A DNA stretch of 64,000 bases from JBQLZO01 sp052168315 (GTDB lineage: Bacteria > Planctomycetota > Phycisphaerae > Phycisphaerales > UBA1924). The DNA lies in contig JBQLZO010000052.1 of the NCBI GenBank assembly GCA_052168315.1, positions 3,447-67,446 on the forward strand. The letters are read 5' to 3'. The translations under genes and the position numbers were made by a program. This document shows, piece after piece, positions 32,429 to 42,191 of this stretch. The notes beneath the pieces were generated by a model. It was not told the origin of the DNA, ran no database searches, and was given only the letters and a program-made list of their open reading frames with translations. Each line of letters begins with the position of its first letter. The stretch's first letter is position 1.

Positions 32429-34723
32429 CTAATCGAGGGTGAAGGCTCGGAGCGATCGGGCGAGCAGCGCGGAGTTGCCGACGACGCAGATGTTGCTCAG
32501 CGCCATGGCGATGGCGGCGACGAGCGGGCCGTGGTGGCCCAGGAGCCCGAGCGCGGCGGCGGGGATGGCGAAGGTGTTGTAGGCGAACGCGAGCGCGAGG
32601 TTGGTCCTGATCGCGGCGAGCGTTTTCTTTCCGATGGCGAGCAGCATGGGGATGGCCATGAGCCGCTCTCCGGGGACGATCGCGTCCGAGGATTCGATGG
32701 CGGCGGCGGTGCCGGACCCGATGGCGATGGCGATGCCCCCGAGCGATGAGGCTTGGGCTAGGGCGGGGGCATCGTTGATGCCATCGCCGACCATCGCGAC
32801 GGGGGCGGATCGGGGGTCCTCGGCCAGTCGGGCGATCTCGTCGAGCTTGTCCTGTGGCGAGAGTTCGGGCATGGCCGAGGTGCGTTCGAGGCCGACGGCC
32901 GAGGCGATCGCGTGGACGGGCGAGGCGCGGTCGCCCGAGAGCATGCGCAGGATGACCCCCTGTCGGCGGAGTGCCTGGATGGCCCGGGACGCGTCGGGGC
33001 GTGGCTCATCGCGGAGGGCGATGGCGCCGAGGCATTCGTCGTCGCGGAGTACGAGGCTGAGTGAGGCGCCCGCATCGTCGGGCGCGGACTCGAATCGCTC
33101 GGTGTCGATGCCGGCGGCGCGGGCCGCGCTGAGCGAAAGAATGCGGATGCGCTGGGCGTCGATGGTTCCTGACATGCCGGCGCCGGGGCGTTCCTCGTGA
33201 TCGGCGGCTTCGGGGATGGCGAGGTGGCGCTGGCGTGCCGCGGCATGGATCGCACGGGCGATGGGGTGGCTGGAGGGCGCGCAGATGGCCGCGGCGAGCG
33301 CGAGGTGGTGGTCGTCGGCGCGGATGACCCTTGGACGCCCGGCGGTGATGGTTCCGGTCTTGTCGAAGACGATGCACTTGATGTCGGCGGCGCGTTGGAG
33401 CGCGGCCGCGTCGCGGAGGAACACGGCGTGGCGGGCCGCGCCCCCCACTCCCGCCATGACGGCCAGCGGCGTGGCGAGCCCGAGGGCGCAGGGGCAGGCG
33501 ATGACGAGCACGGTGGCGGCGATGATGAGCGCTTCGGCGGGCGGGATGCCGATGGCGAGCCACCAGATGAGGAACGACAGGGTTGCGATCGCGAGGATGG
33601 CGGGCACGAAGATCGCGGTGATGCGGTCGGCGAGGCGCTGGGCGGGCGGGCTGGACGCGCGGGCCCGTTCGATCATGGCCGCGATGCGCGCGATGGTTGT
33701 GGAGCGTCCATCGACGGTCGCCCGAAGGATCACGGGCGGCCCGGTGTTGATCGCGCCGGCGACGGCGGTCTCGCCCGGGGCTCGCTCGACGGGGATCGAC
33801 TCTCCGGTGACGATCGACTCGTCGAACGATGATGCCCGGTCGACCAGGGTGGCATCGACGGGGATGCGCTCGCCGGTGGGCACGAGGATGAGGTCGCCGG
33901 GCGAGAGGCGATCGGTGGGGGTGGGCTTCGGACTCCGGTCGTGCTCGGACTCGAGCTTGAGTGCCGTGTGCGGCTGGGCTTCGAGCACCGCGCGGGTGTC
34001 GGTGGTGGTGAGTTTGGCGAGGCGTGACTCGAAGAGCCTCCCGATGGCGATCAGTGTGAGCAGCGCTGCGGCCTCGGCGAAGTAGACGGGCGCGTGCTCT
34101 TCGGTGCGGGCCCATTGGATGAGCGCTGCCCACGAGACGAGCAGCGCGGCGGAGGCGCCCAAGGCGACGAGCGTGTCCATCGTGGCGGTCGGCGCGCGGA
34201 GCGCCCGGACAGCGCCTGTGAAGAACGGCCAGCCGACGGTGATCGCGGCCGTGGTGCCGAGGATGGCGGAGACCCAGAGCATCTCGGGCATCGGGATGCC
34301 CAGCGGCTCGTGGAACCAGTGGAGCGTCTTGAGGGGGACGACGATGCAGATCCCCAGCAGGACGCGCCAGCGCCATGGCGAGCGTCGGAGGTCCTGGCGG
34401 GTGCGCTCGGATGCGGGGTCGTGGAGCGCGGCGGATCCGGCGTTGGTGGTTGGGTCGGTTCGCCCCGCGGGGCGGGCTTCGAAGCCAAGGTTGTTGATGG
34501 CCTCGGCCAGGGTGCGGGAGTCGAGGCCATGCCCGGTGATGGTGGCACGCTCGGCGGGGAGGCTGACGGTGACGCTTGTGACGCCCGGCTGGCGGGCGAG
34601 GACCCTTTCGACGCGTGCGACGCAGCTGGCGCAGTGCATGCCGGTGACTGCGAGGGCGAGTTCGGTGGGAGGTGAGTCCGTTTGCGGTGGCACGAGTGAG
34701 TCTATGGGGTGCGATGAGCGCAC
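32429..34723 (-). CDS. Copper-type heavy metal P1B ATPase
   Basis: The product (about 764 residues) pumps a heavy metal ion, most likely Cu(I), across the inner membrane. It shows one N-terminal HMA domain (GMHCASC near residue 30), the membrane metal site CPCALGLATPL (near 409), the phosphorylation site DKTGTITAGRP (near 453), SSHPIARAI and GDGINDAPALAQA (near 643). The last helix reads MALSNICVV, where Cu(I) pumps usually have MxxSS. The start is uncertain: no ATG exists before the HMA domain. GTG codons at 34723 and 34693 and a CTG overlapping the priA stop are candidates. Confidence 0.9.
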   Translation of the reverse strand: MRSSHPIDSLVPPQTDSPPTELALAVTGMHCASCVARVERVLARQPGVTSVTVSLPAERATITGHGLDSRTLAEAINNLGFEARPAGRTDPTTNAGSAALHDPASERTRQDLRRSPWRWRVLLGICIVVPLKTLHWFHEPLGIPMPEMLWVSAILGTTAAITVGWPFFTGAVRALRAPTATMDTLVALGASAALLVSWAALIQWARTEEHAPVYFAEAAALLTLIAIGRLFESRLAKLTTTDTRAVLEAQPHTALKLESEHDRSPKPTPTDRLSPGDLILVPTGERIPVDATLVDRASSFDESIVTGESIPVERAPGETAVAGAINTGPPVILRATVDGRSTTIARIAAMIERARASSPPAQRLADRITAIFVPAILAIATLSFLIWWLAIGIPPAEALIIAATVLVIACPCALGLATPLAVMAGVGGAARHAVFLRDAAALQRAADIKCIVFDKTGTITAGRPRVIRADDHHLALAAAICAPSSHPIARAIHAAARQRHLAIPEAADHEERPGAGMSGTIDAQRIRILSLSAARAAGIDTERFESAPDDAGASLSLVLRDDECLGAIALRDEPRPDASRAIQALRRQGVILRMLSGDRASPVHAIASAVGLERTSAMPELSPQDKLDEIARLAEDPRSAPVAMVGDGINDAPALAQASSLGGIAIAIGSGTAAAIESSDAIVPGERLMAIPMLLAIGKKTLAAIRTNLALAFAYNTFAIPAAALGLLGHHGPLVAAIAMALSNICVVGNSALLARSLRAFTLD

Positions 34724-34776
34724 GGGTGCGCTGATTGGGGCTTCGCCGGTTGCGGCTTGATGGGAGTGCGGCGTAG

Positions 34777-37299
34777 TCAGAGGAGGGCGATGGGGTCGAC
34801 ATCGACGGTCATGTGCGCATCGCTGGTGATGGCGTTGCGGGTGCGGAGGGCGGCGAGGGCGTTCTGGATCGGGGCCGGGGATGGGGCGTGCAGGTCGACG
34901 GACCAGCGGTAGTGGTCGTTGAGCCTGGAGAAGGCGCAGGGCGCGGGGCTTCGGATGATCAGGGATGGGATCTTGAGCCCGGTGGCGGCTCGGTAGACGC
35001 CCCACGCGGAGGCCTCGGCCTTCTCGGGCTTTGGATCGCGTGTGACGATGCGGGCCATGCGGGCGACGGGCGGGAGTGCGGCGGCGGTGCGGTCTGCGAG
35101 TTCGCGCTGCGCGAAGGCGGGGAAGTCGTGGCGGGCGGCGGCGCGGATGGCGGGCTCCTGGGGATTCATGGTCTGGACGATGACGCGGGCGGCGCGGGCG
35201 TGGAGCGAGCGGCCGGCGCGGCCGGCGACCTGGGCGACGAGTTGGAAGGTGCGTTCGGCGGCGCGGAAGTCGGGGAGGTTGATGGCGGTGTCGGCGTTGA
35301 TGACGCCGACGAGCGTGACGCTCGGGAAGTCGAGGCCCTTGGCGATCATCTGGGTGCCGAGCAGGACGCGGACCTGCCCCGCGGCGAATCGTTCGAGCGC
35401 GCCGAAGTAATGCTCGGCGGTGCGCATGGAATCGGAGTCGAGCCTGAGCAGGGTGTCGCCCTCGACGAGGGATGGGAACTTGCGCGCGAGTTCCTCCTCG
35501 ACGCGCTGGGTTCCGAATCCGAGGTGGGTGAGCTTTTTGCCGCAGGTGGGGCAGAGAGACGGGCGGATCCGCTCGGCGAGGCAGTGGTGGCACTTGACGG
35601 TGTTGGGGAGCGCTTTGCCGGGGTGCTTCGGAGCGCGGTGCTCGACGAGCGTTGCATCGCAGTGGTCGCATTCGAGGACCCAGGCGCAGTGGGGATCTGG
35701 GCAGGCGAGGTAGTGCGCGTATCCGCGGCGGTTGAGCAGGAGGATGGCTTGGTCGTTGGCGGCGATGGTGTCGGTGAGGGCCCGTTCGAGGGTTGGGCCG
35801 ATGGCGTGGAGCTGGTGGCGGTCGGTGGTGCGGGCCTGTCGCTCGGCGTTGAGGTCGACGACTTCGACACGAGGGAGTCGGGCGCCGGCGACGCGTTCGG
35901 GGAGCGTGAGCAGGGAATAGCGGGGTGGTGTGAGCGTGGTCTCGCGGACGGGGGAAGAAGCGGGCGGCTGCCTCACGGCGTTGTGCCATGACTCCAGGCT
36001 CGGGGTGGCCGAGCCGAGGAGCACGGGGCAGGCGGCGAGTTGTGCGCGTTTGATTGCGACATCGCGGGCGTGGTAGCGGGGTGCCTGGTCCTGCTTGTAG
36101 GAGGCGTCGTGTTCCTCATCGACGATGATGAGCCCGAGCGGAGGCGTGGCGGGGGAGGGTGGATCGCTCGGATCATCGCTTGGGGCGGGCGAGCGGTGCG
36201 AGAGGGGGGCGAAGATCGCGGAGCGCGCGCCGACGACGACCCGGACCAGCCCCTTCGCGACGCGGTTCCATTCCTGGTGTCGCTGCGCGGGGGTGAGCCC
36301 TGAGTGGAGCACCGCGACGCCCTGTGCGGCGAAGCGGGCCTGGAATCGTCCGGCGGTCTGTGGGGTCAGGGAGATCTCGGGGACGAGGACGATGGCCGAT
36401 TCGTCCCGTTCGATGACGCGCTGGAGGATGGAGAGGTAGACCTCGGTCTTGCCGGAGCCGGTGATGCCGAAGAGGAGATGGGGCGCGAACGACCCGAGAG
36501 TGGCGATGACGGCGTCTGTGGCGACGGCCTGGTGTTCGGTGAGTGGATGGGGCGAGTCCTTGGCTGCGGGCCTGCTGGCCCAGCGGGCGTGGACGATGGC
36601 CTCTGTGCGCTCCCGGAGGATGCCCATCTTGATGAGCTTGTTGAGCGGGGCGGTGGTCTTGAGCCCGAGTTCATCGCGGAATTCCTTCAGCGGAAGAGGC
36701 TGGGCGTCGGCGGGGCGGGCGCGGAGGGCTTCCCATGCGGCCTGGAGGGAGGGTGTGAGTTGCGTCACAAGCGGTTGTGCGCCGGTGGGCTCGATGAGCG
36801 TGACGGAGCGCTGCCCGACGGATTTCTTGACCGATGCGGGCTGCATCGCGGCGAGGACCATGCCGATCGGGCACGCGTAGTAGCGCGAGAGCCAGCGTGC
36901 GAGGGGCACGAGGTGGGCGGGGAATCCGCCCGGAGCGCGGGCGATGATGGGCTTGATCTTACGGATCTTGACGCCGAGTTCTGCTTCAAGTTCTTTGGTG
37001 CCAACGGGTTGCGCGGAGTCGAGCGATTCAAATCGCTTGGGCAAGGGGCCGCGGAGTCTCTCGAGAACGATTCCGGGAGCCGATGAGTTGCCGCGTCCGA
37101 GGGGGATCAGGACGCGGTGGCCGGGCTGGAGGTCGGCCAGTTCTGGCGGAATGGCGTAGGTGAGCCCGTCGGGAAGATCGATGGCTCGCTCGGGTGCGAC
37201 CCTGACAAATCCGGCGACCTCGGCTTTGGATGGACTCGGGTTGGAGCGTTGCCCCGGCGGTTCTTGTGGTCGATGTTCGCCGAAGAGTGAGCCGCCCAT
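34777..37299 (-). CDS. priA: Primosomal protein N' (replication restart helicase PriA)
   Basis: The 840-residue protein restarts stalled replication forks by loading the replicative helicase. It has the N-terminal 3' DNA-binding region, Walker A GITGSGKTEVYL, the DEEHD box, the zinc knuckles (CAWVLECDHC, KCHHC, CPTCGKK) and helicase motifs near IAKGLDFPSVTLVG and AGRAGRS. The length is at the upper end of the family. The ATG at 37299 has a TACCCT nine bases upstream on the minus strand, so the mRNA may have almost no leader. The P-type ATPase gene follows. Confidence 0.95.
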   Translation of the reverse strand: MGGSLFGEHRPQEPPGQRSNPSPSKAEVAGFVRVAPERAIDLPDGLTYAIPPELADLQPGHRVLIPLGRGNSSAPGIVLERLRGPLPKRFESLDSAQPVGTKELEAELGVKIRKIKPIIARAPGGFPAHLVPLARWLSRYYACPIGMVLAAMQPASVKKSVGQRSVTLIEPTGAQPLVTQLTPSLQAAWEALRARPADAQPLPLKEFRDELGLKTTAPLNKLIKMGILRERTEAIVHARWASRPAAKDSPHPLTEHQAVATDAVIATLGSFAPHLLFGITGSGKTEVYLSILQRVIERDESAIVLVPEISLTPQTAGRFQARFAAQGVAVLHSGLTPAQRHQEWNRVAKGLVRVVVGARSAIFAPLSHRSPAPSDDPSDPPSPATPPLGLIIVDEEHDASYKQDQAPRYHARDVAIKRAQLAACPVLLGSATPSLESWHNAVRQPPASSPVRETTLTPPRYSLLTLPERVAGARLPRVEVVDLNAERQARTTDRHQLHAIGPTLERALTDTIAANDQAILLLNRRGYAHYLACPDPHCAWVLECDHCDATLVEHRAPKHPGKALPNTVKCHHCLAERIRPSLCPTCGKKLTHLGFGTQRVEEELARKFPSLVEGDTLLRLDSDSMRTAEHYFGALERFAAGQVRVLLGTQMIAKGLDFPSVTLVGVINADTAINLPDFRAAERTFQLVAQVAGRAGRSLHARAARVIVQTMNPQEPAIRAAARHDFPAFAQRELADRTAAALPPVARMARIVTRDPKPEKAEASAWGVYRAATGLKIPSLIIRSPAPCAFSRLNDHYRWSVDLHAPSPAPIQNALAALRTRNAITSDAHMTVDVDPIALL

Positions 37300-37308
37300 G
37301 GATGGGGG

Positions 37309-37314
37309 AGGGTA
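37309..37314 (-). promoter_or_regulatory. -10 element (TACCCT) close to the priA start
   Basis: TACCCT on the minus strand ends nine bases before the ATG at 37299. A start site here would give a leader of only about two or three bases. Confidence 0.35.
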
Positions 37315-37447
37315 GTTGGTCGGCGCGTGCCGGTGGTGGAACAGATTGGAGGTCTGGGCGGGTGCGGGAGGGGTGTTGGCGGGGTGCGGTCCTGAAAAGA
37401 GTCAGTTGAACGAGGGGCTCGCGATGGGGAAGTGGAACCGGAGGACG

Positions 37448-37476
37448 GTTGCGGGCTCATTGGGGCACAGGTATCG
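37448..37476 (+). promoter_or_regulatory. Promoter candidate for the secretin gene
   Basis: TTGCGG and TATCGT are spaced by 17 bases and point toward the gene at 37801. Each hexamer matches the sigma-70 consensus at four of six positions. The leader would be about 320 bases. Confidence 0.35.
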
Positions 37477-37800
37477 TCCGCGCCGGTTTCCGGATGGGCA
37501 TCGGTGACGCGTCGAGAGCGTGTCGCGGATGCAACCGGATGGAAACAGCGCGTGCGGCTGGTGTGCCGGCGTTCGTGGTGTTCGTTTCGCTGGAGTGTCA
37601 GCGGAGCGTGGCCGGGGCGTCGGGCGTGCGTCGCGGGCGATCACGCATGACACCCGGGTGGCGCGACGCCATTCGTGGTTCGGGGCCTTCGACCTCTCGT
37701 TTCTCCTGCTGGCCTTTGCGCGGGACGAGCGAGCGGACGGCGGCTCCGGTCCCGAAGGTTCGCCGACGCGGAATGGCCTTTGCCAATGTGGAGACGACGC

Positions 37801-40800
37801 ATGTTCAACGGTGTGTTTCGGCGGACGATGGACCAAGACATGGCCCTGCTTGGGGACGCGACGGGCGGCCCCGGGAGCGGATCCCAGGGAAGGGCGCTCG
37901 GCGGGCATCTTGGTGGGAAGCCTTCGGCGTCCGTTTCACCGCGCGGGCGGGCCGGATCGCTGGGAGGCGGGCTTGCCCGAATTCTGGTACCCGCGGCTCT
38001 GCTGCTGGTTGCGGGCAATGCGATGGGCGCACCGAGTGCTGAAGAGGTCGCCGAGCGGGTCCGTGCGGCCGAGGCGTCGCTCCAGGCCGGGGATGTGGTG
38101 ATCGCGAAGCAGTCGCTCCGGGAGCTGTTCGCGGATGCGGGGAGCTACGACGAGGCGACGCGTGACCGCCTCCTTGAGCTGCTGCACGCGGCGGACCGCC
38201 GGATGCAATTCATGCCGCGGGAGGACATCTCTCTCCAGCACGCGCGGATCGCGCTTGCGGAGGGGGACCTGCGTCGGGTGGACATGCACGCGGGCGAGGT
38301 CTCCCGCTCGAGCCGTGCGTCGACCGAGCAGCGGATCGCGGCGTCGGACCTGATGGATGAGGCGGCGCGGCTCCGGGTGGAGCTTGAGCCGATGATCCCG
38401 GCTGCGCTGGACCAGGCGGTTCGGGACTTCATTGCGGGGAACTTTGCGGAGTCGAAGGCGGGGTTCGATTCGGTGCGTCGTTCGGGCGTGGCCCTGTCGT
38501 CTCAGCAGGAGTCGACGCTGGAGGGGTATTCGAAGCAGATCGTCGAGCTCGAGCAGAAGAACGGGCGTCCGTTCGAGGCTGAGTATGTGCCGATGGGCGT
38601 GCTCCGCGGCACGGCGGCTCCGGTCGCGGTGCAGGCGGCGGCGGTTGTGACCCCGGTGGCCATGCAGGATGGTGATCTGCCACCGGGTGGCGGCGGGAGC
38701 GGCGATCCGTTCCGTGATGCCGAGCGGGTCGATGCGCAGCGTCTGCTCGCCGAGGCCGAGGCGGCTTTCGAGGCGGGTCGTTACGCGGAGGCCCAGGGGA
38801 AGCTGGAGCAGCTGAATACGGTGTACCGCGGGTCGCTGAGCAACACGGAGGTCGAGAAGGTCTCTTCGCTGCTGCGTCAGTCTCGCGCTTTCCTGGCGCG
38901 TGAGGGCGGCGGGCTGGTCGATCGTGAACTGGACTTGATCGAGATCCAGCGTCAGCAGGTCACGGCCGAGATCGACGAGCTTCTCCGGCGGGCCCAGGAG
39001 GCCTTGGACGCCGGCGATGTGGGTGAGGCCCGTCGCGCGTCGAGCGAGGCGCGGCTGCGGCTTCGGAACGGTCGCGACCAGAACCTGTTCTCTGAGCCCG
39101 AGTTCGAGCGGCGGTCCGACGAGATCGACGAGCTCTTCCTGAACATCGAGTCGACCTCGGAGGCGCTGTCGCGCCGCGAGGCCGAGATGCTGGCGGAGGA
39201 GCTCCTTTCCGAGCGTGAGAAGCGTGAGCGCGAGATCCAGCAGGAGAAGGTCGCGCGGATCAATGAGAATCTCGATCGGATCCGCGTGCTGCAGAGCGAG
39301 CGTCGGTACGAGGATGCGCTGCAGGTGGTCGACGAGATCCTGTTCCTGGATCCGAACAACCCGACCGCGCTGCTGATGAAGGACATCCTCCGCGACATCG
39401 TGCTGTACACGAGCTACGACGAGGTGCGGCGGACCCGGGACATCCGGATCGCCGAGGAGATGCTCGAGGGCGAGCGTGGGATGATCATCCCCGACAGCAT
39501 CATCGACTATCCCGAGGACTGGCCCGAGATCTCGGTGCGCCGCGGCGAGGTCGAGGCGTTCACGGAGACTCCGGTGGATCGTCGGGTGCTCTCTCAGCTC
39601 GAGACGCAGACGATTCCGGCGAACTTCGACGAGAACCGTCTGGAGGATGTGCTGACCTTCGTGCAGTCGGTGACGAACCTGAACATCGACGTGGACTGGG
39701 ACTCGCTGTCGCGGATCGGCATCCGGAAGGACGACCTGGTCTCGCTGGAGCTGCGGCAGGTGTCGGTCCGGACGCTGCTTGACCGGATCCTCCAGAAGGT
39801 CAGCTTCGACGACATCGATCGCGCCGACTGGGCGGTGCAGGATGGGATCGTGGTCGTCGCGTCGGCCGCGGACCTGAAGAAGAACACATTCATCGTCGTG
39901 TACGACATCCGCGACCTGACCTTCCAGCTCCGCGATGCGGGCGCTCCTCCGTCCATCGATCTTTCGAGCATCGGCCAGGGCGAGGGTGGCGGCGGCGGCG
40001 GCGGTGGCGGCGGCCTGTTCGAGGATGAGGAAGATGAGGAGGACGATCTGCCGAGCACGGGCGAGCAGATCGAGCAGCTGCTGGACATCATCCAGACGAA
40101 TATCGATCCGAACGGTTGGGAGCTGACCGGCGGCACGCCGGGCATCGTCCGCGAGTTCGCGGGCAACCTGGTGATCACGAACACCGCCCGGAACCACCGG
40201 CAGATCCAGGGCCTGCTGCGGCAGCTTCGGCAGGTTCGGAACCTGCAGATCTCGCTCGAGTCGCGGTTCCTGCAGGTCAGCGAGGACTTCTTCGAGCAGA
40301 TCGGGATCAACCTCGACCTGTACTTCAACGGCACGAACAACCAGGTGGACAGCGTTCAGAACCAGTTGAACTTCGTGGGCGCCGACCAGATCATTCCGGA
40401 CACGACGGCGCTGTATCCCTCCGATGTGGTGTTCCGTCCCGACAGCCCGAACCAGGGCACGGCGACGATCCTGCTTCCCAACGCTGATGGCGTGCTGGCG
40501 CCAACGCAGTCGACCTTTGTGATCCCATCGCCGAACGGGCTCTCGGTGATCCCGGTGGAGCAGAACTCGCTTCAAACGACGACGAGTCTGCTTGAGGGTT
40601 CGGCGTTCGCCCAGGCGGTGCTGGCGAACAACCCGGCGCTGGCGACGGCGTTCACCTTCCTCGACGATGTGCAGGTGGACTTCCTGCTGGAGGCGACGCA
40701 GGCCGACCGGCGGAATGTGTCGCTCTCGTCTCCGCGTCTGACGCTGACGAACGGGAACTCGGCGCTGATCCGGGTCGGTACCGAGCAGTCGTATATCCAG

Positions 40801-41328
40801 GAGGTCACTCCGATCGTCGGCCCGAGCTCGGTGGCGTTCGCGCCACAGCCGGGCGTGGCGGAAGACGGCTTCCTGTTCTGGGCACAGGGCGTGGTGTCCT
40901 CGGACCGGCGGTACGTGACGCTGAACATCCGATTCCAGATCGCCCGGATCGTGGACTTCGCGAACGAGCCGGTGTTCGGTGCCGCGGGCGGCGGCGGGGA
41001 CAACCCCGGCGAGCCGAACCAGGCGTCCGTGAACATCCAGCTTCCGATCGTGAGCCGGACCTCGATCGACTCGGCGGTGACCGTGCCGGATCGCGGGACG
41101 ATCCTCCTGGGCGGCCAGCGTCTGAACACGGAGGTCGAGGTTGAGTCGGGCGTTCCGGTGCTCTCGAAGATCCCGATCCTGAACCGGTTCTTCTCGAACC
41201 GGGCGACGGTGAAGGAGCAGAGCACGCTGCTGCTGCTGCTCAAGCCGACGATCCTGATCCAGGATGAGCTTGAGGATCAGGCGTTCCCGGGTCTGCGTGA
41301 CCGGCTCGACGCCGGGCTGGGCTTCTGA
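37801..41328 (+). CDS. Very large secretin (GspD/PulD superfamily)
   Basis: The 1175-residue protein is an outer-membrane secretin-type protein. The C-terminal domain carries the secretin pattern: VPDRGTILLGGQRL, then PVLSKIPILNRFF and STLLLLLKPTIL. Before it lie N-domain-like segments (LEDVLTFVQSVTNLNIDVD, residues about 615-700), a Gly run with an acidic stretch near residues 730-750, and a long N-terminal part rich in helical, TPR-like and coiled-coil repeats (residues 80-560). A hydrophobic segment near residues 55-75 could be a late signal peptide. GGAG lies seven bases before the ATG. No other type II secretion or pilus gene is nearby, so its partners are elsewhere. Confidence 0.85.
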   Translation: MFNGVFRRTMDQDMALLGDATGGPGSGSQGRALGGHLGGKPSASVSPRGRAGSLGGGLARILVPAALLLVAGNAMGAPSAEEVAERVRAAEASLQAGDVVIAKQSLRELFADAGSYDEATRDRLLELLHAADRRMQFMPREDISLQHARIALAEGDLRRVDMHAGEVSRSSRASTEQRIAASDLMDEAARLRVELEPMIPAALDQAVRDFIAGNFAESKAGFDSVRRSGVALSSQQESTLEGYSKQIVELEQKNGRPFEAEYVPMGVLRGTAAPVAVQAAAVVTPVAMQDGDLPPGGGGSGDPFRDAERVDAQRLLAEAEAAFEAGRYAEAQGKLEQLNTVYRGSLSNTEVEKVSSLLRQSRAFLAREGGGLVDRELDLIEIQRQQVTAEIDELLRRAQEALDAGDVGEARRASSEARLRLRNGRDQNLFSEPEFERRSDEIDELFLNIESTSEALSRREAEMLAEELLSEREKREREIQQEKVARINENLDRIRVLQSERRYEDALQVVDEILFLDPNNPTALLMKDILRDIVLYTSYDEVRRTRDIRIAEEMLEGERGMIIPDSIIDYPEDWPEISVRRGEVEAFTETPVDRRVLSQLETQTIPANFDENRLEDVLTFVQSVTNLNIDVDWDSLSRIGIRKDDLVSLELRQVSVRTLLDRILQKVSFDDIDRADWAVQDGIVVVASAADLKKNTFIVVYDIRDLTFQLRDAGAPPSIDLSSIGQGEGGGGGGGGGGLFEDEEDEEDDLPSTGEQIEQLLDIIQTNIDPNGWELTGGTPGIVREFAGNLVITNTARNHRQIQGLLRQLRQVRNLQISLESRFLQVSEDFFEQIGINLDLYFNGTNNQVDSVQNQLNFVGADQIIPDTTALYPSDVVFRPDSPNQGTATILLPNADGVLAPTQSTFVIPSPNGLSVIPVEQNSLQTTTSLLEGSAFAQAVLANNPALATAFTFLDDVQVDFLLEATQADRRNVSLSSPRLTLTNGNSALIRVGTEQSYIQEVTPIVGPSSVAFAPQPGVAEDGFLFWAQGVVSSDRRYVTLNIRFQIARIVDFANEPVFGAAGGGGDNPGEPNQASVNIQLPIVSRTSIDSAVTVPDRGTILLGGQRLNTEVEVESGVPVLSKIPILNRFFSNRATVKEQSTLLLLLKPTILIQDELEDQAFPGLRDRLDAGLGF

Positions 41329-41428
41329 CGCGTCGGGCGTTGGTTCGGTAGCATTGCTCGGGCCTGCGTTGGCCGGCCCGAGCGAGCGCCTCCCGGACGA
41401 TCGGGAATCTGAGGGCGACGATGCATCG

Positions 41429-41457
41429 GGCCGGTCGCGGAACGCGGCCGGCCTTTT
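41429..41457 (+). terminator. Intrinsic terminator after the secretin gene
   Basis: GGCCGGTCGCG pairs with CGCGGCCGGCC around a three-base GAA loop, followed by TTTT. A second hairpin with 9-bp arms (GCTCGGGCC and GGCCCGAGC) lies just upstream at about 41356-41382. The rest of the 321-bp gap to 41649 shows nothing else. Confidence 0.75.
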
Positions 41458-41649
41458 CCATCGGGTGTCCCGGCGGGGCGCTTCTCCCCGGAGCGCCGGT
41501 TGCCGGAAGCGATGGTTGGCCGCTAGCGTGGTCTCGTTCGGGCGAATCCCGTCCCGGTGGGGCGGGGCCCGGCTCGCCGGCTTCCGCGTCGGGGCGAGGG
41601 CGTGGCGTGAGTACGGTTGATCTGGGTACCGCGAGTTCGGAGGTGACTG

Positions 41650-42009
41650 ATGGCGTCCAAGGAGTCTCGGCTGCGTGTGAGCAAGGCCAGCGGGATCACC
41701 AGGGTCGAGTTCGTTGATCGGAACATCCTCGACGAGGCGAACATCCAGCAGATCGGTGAGGAGATCGTCGAGTTGATCGACTCGGAGCCGAAGCCGAAGC
41801 TGCTGATCAGCTTCTCGAATGTCGATCACCTCTCGTCGGCGGCGCTCGGGACGCTGATCAACATCCACAACAAGGTCAAGGCCAAGACGGGTCAGCTTCG
41901 TCTGACGCAGATCGACCCGCAGATCTACGAGGTGTTCGTGATCACGAAGCTGAACAAGCTGTTCGAGATCCACGACACGCAGGATGAGGCCGAGCAGAGC
42001 TTTCACTGA
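41650..42009 (+). CDS. STAS domain anti-anti-sigma factor
   Basis: The 119-residue protein is a single STAS domain of the SpoIIAA/RsbV type. The phosphorylation loop reads VDHLSSAALGTLINIHNK, with the expected Ser. Such proteins bind or release an anti-sigma kinase depending on phosphorylation. A near-perfect ribosome site (GGAGGTGA) lies five bases before the ATG. The next gene encodes a HATPase of the RsbW class, so the pair probably forms a partner switch. No sigma factor or PP2C phosphatase is present in the window. Confidence 0.9.
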   Translation: MASKESRLRVSKASGITRVEFVDRNILDEANIQQIGEEIVELIDSEPKPKLLISFSNVDHLSSAALGTLINIHNKVKAKTGQLRLTQIDPQIYEVFVITKLNKLFEIHDTQDEAEQSFH

Positions 42010-42191
42010 GGCGTGCGCCTGGCGTGGCCGGCGAGGCGGCGCAAGGTCGGCGCGCGTCGGCGATGCTTCGGGGGTTGCGCCCCGCGTTGTGCTCGTCGGA
42101 TTCGAGGGGTGCCGGGGAGCGGGATGGGCTTGGTGCCGGGCTTCGAACGTGCCTGGGCATGCTGGATTGCACTCGGAAATCGTCGATTGAG

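Larger units (their letters stand above)
37300..37800. other. 501-bp divergent intergenic region between priA and the secretin gene
   Basis: The region carries the priA -10 element at its left end and a plus-strand promoter candidate at 37448-37476. The remainder has open frames on both strands without family similarity or good starts. No repeat was noticed. Confidence 0.45.
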
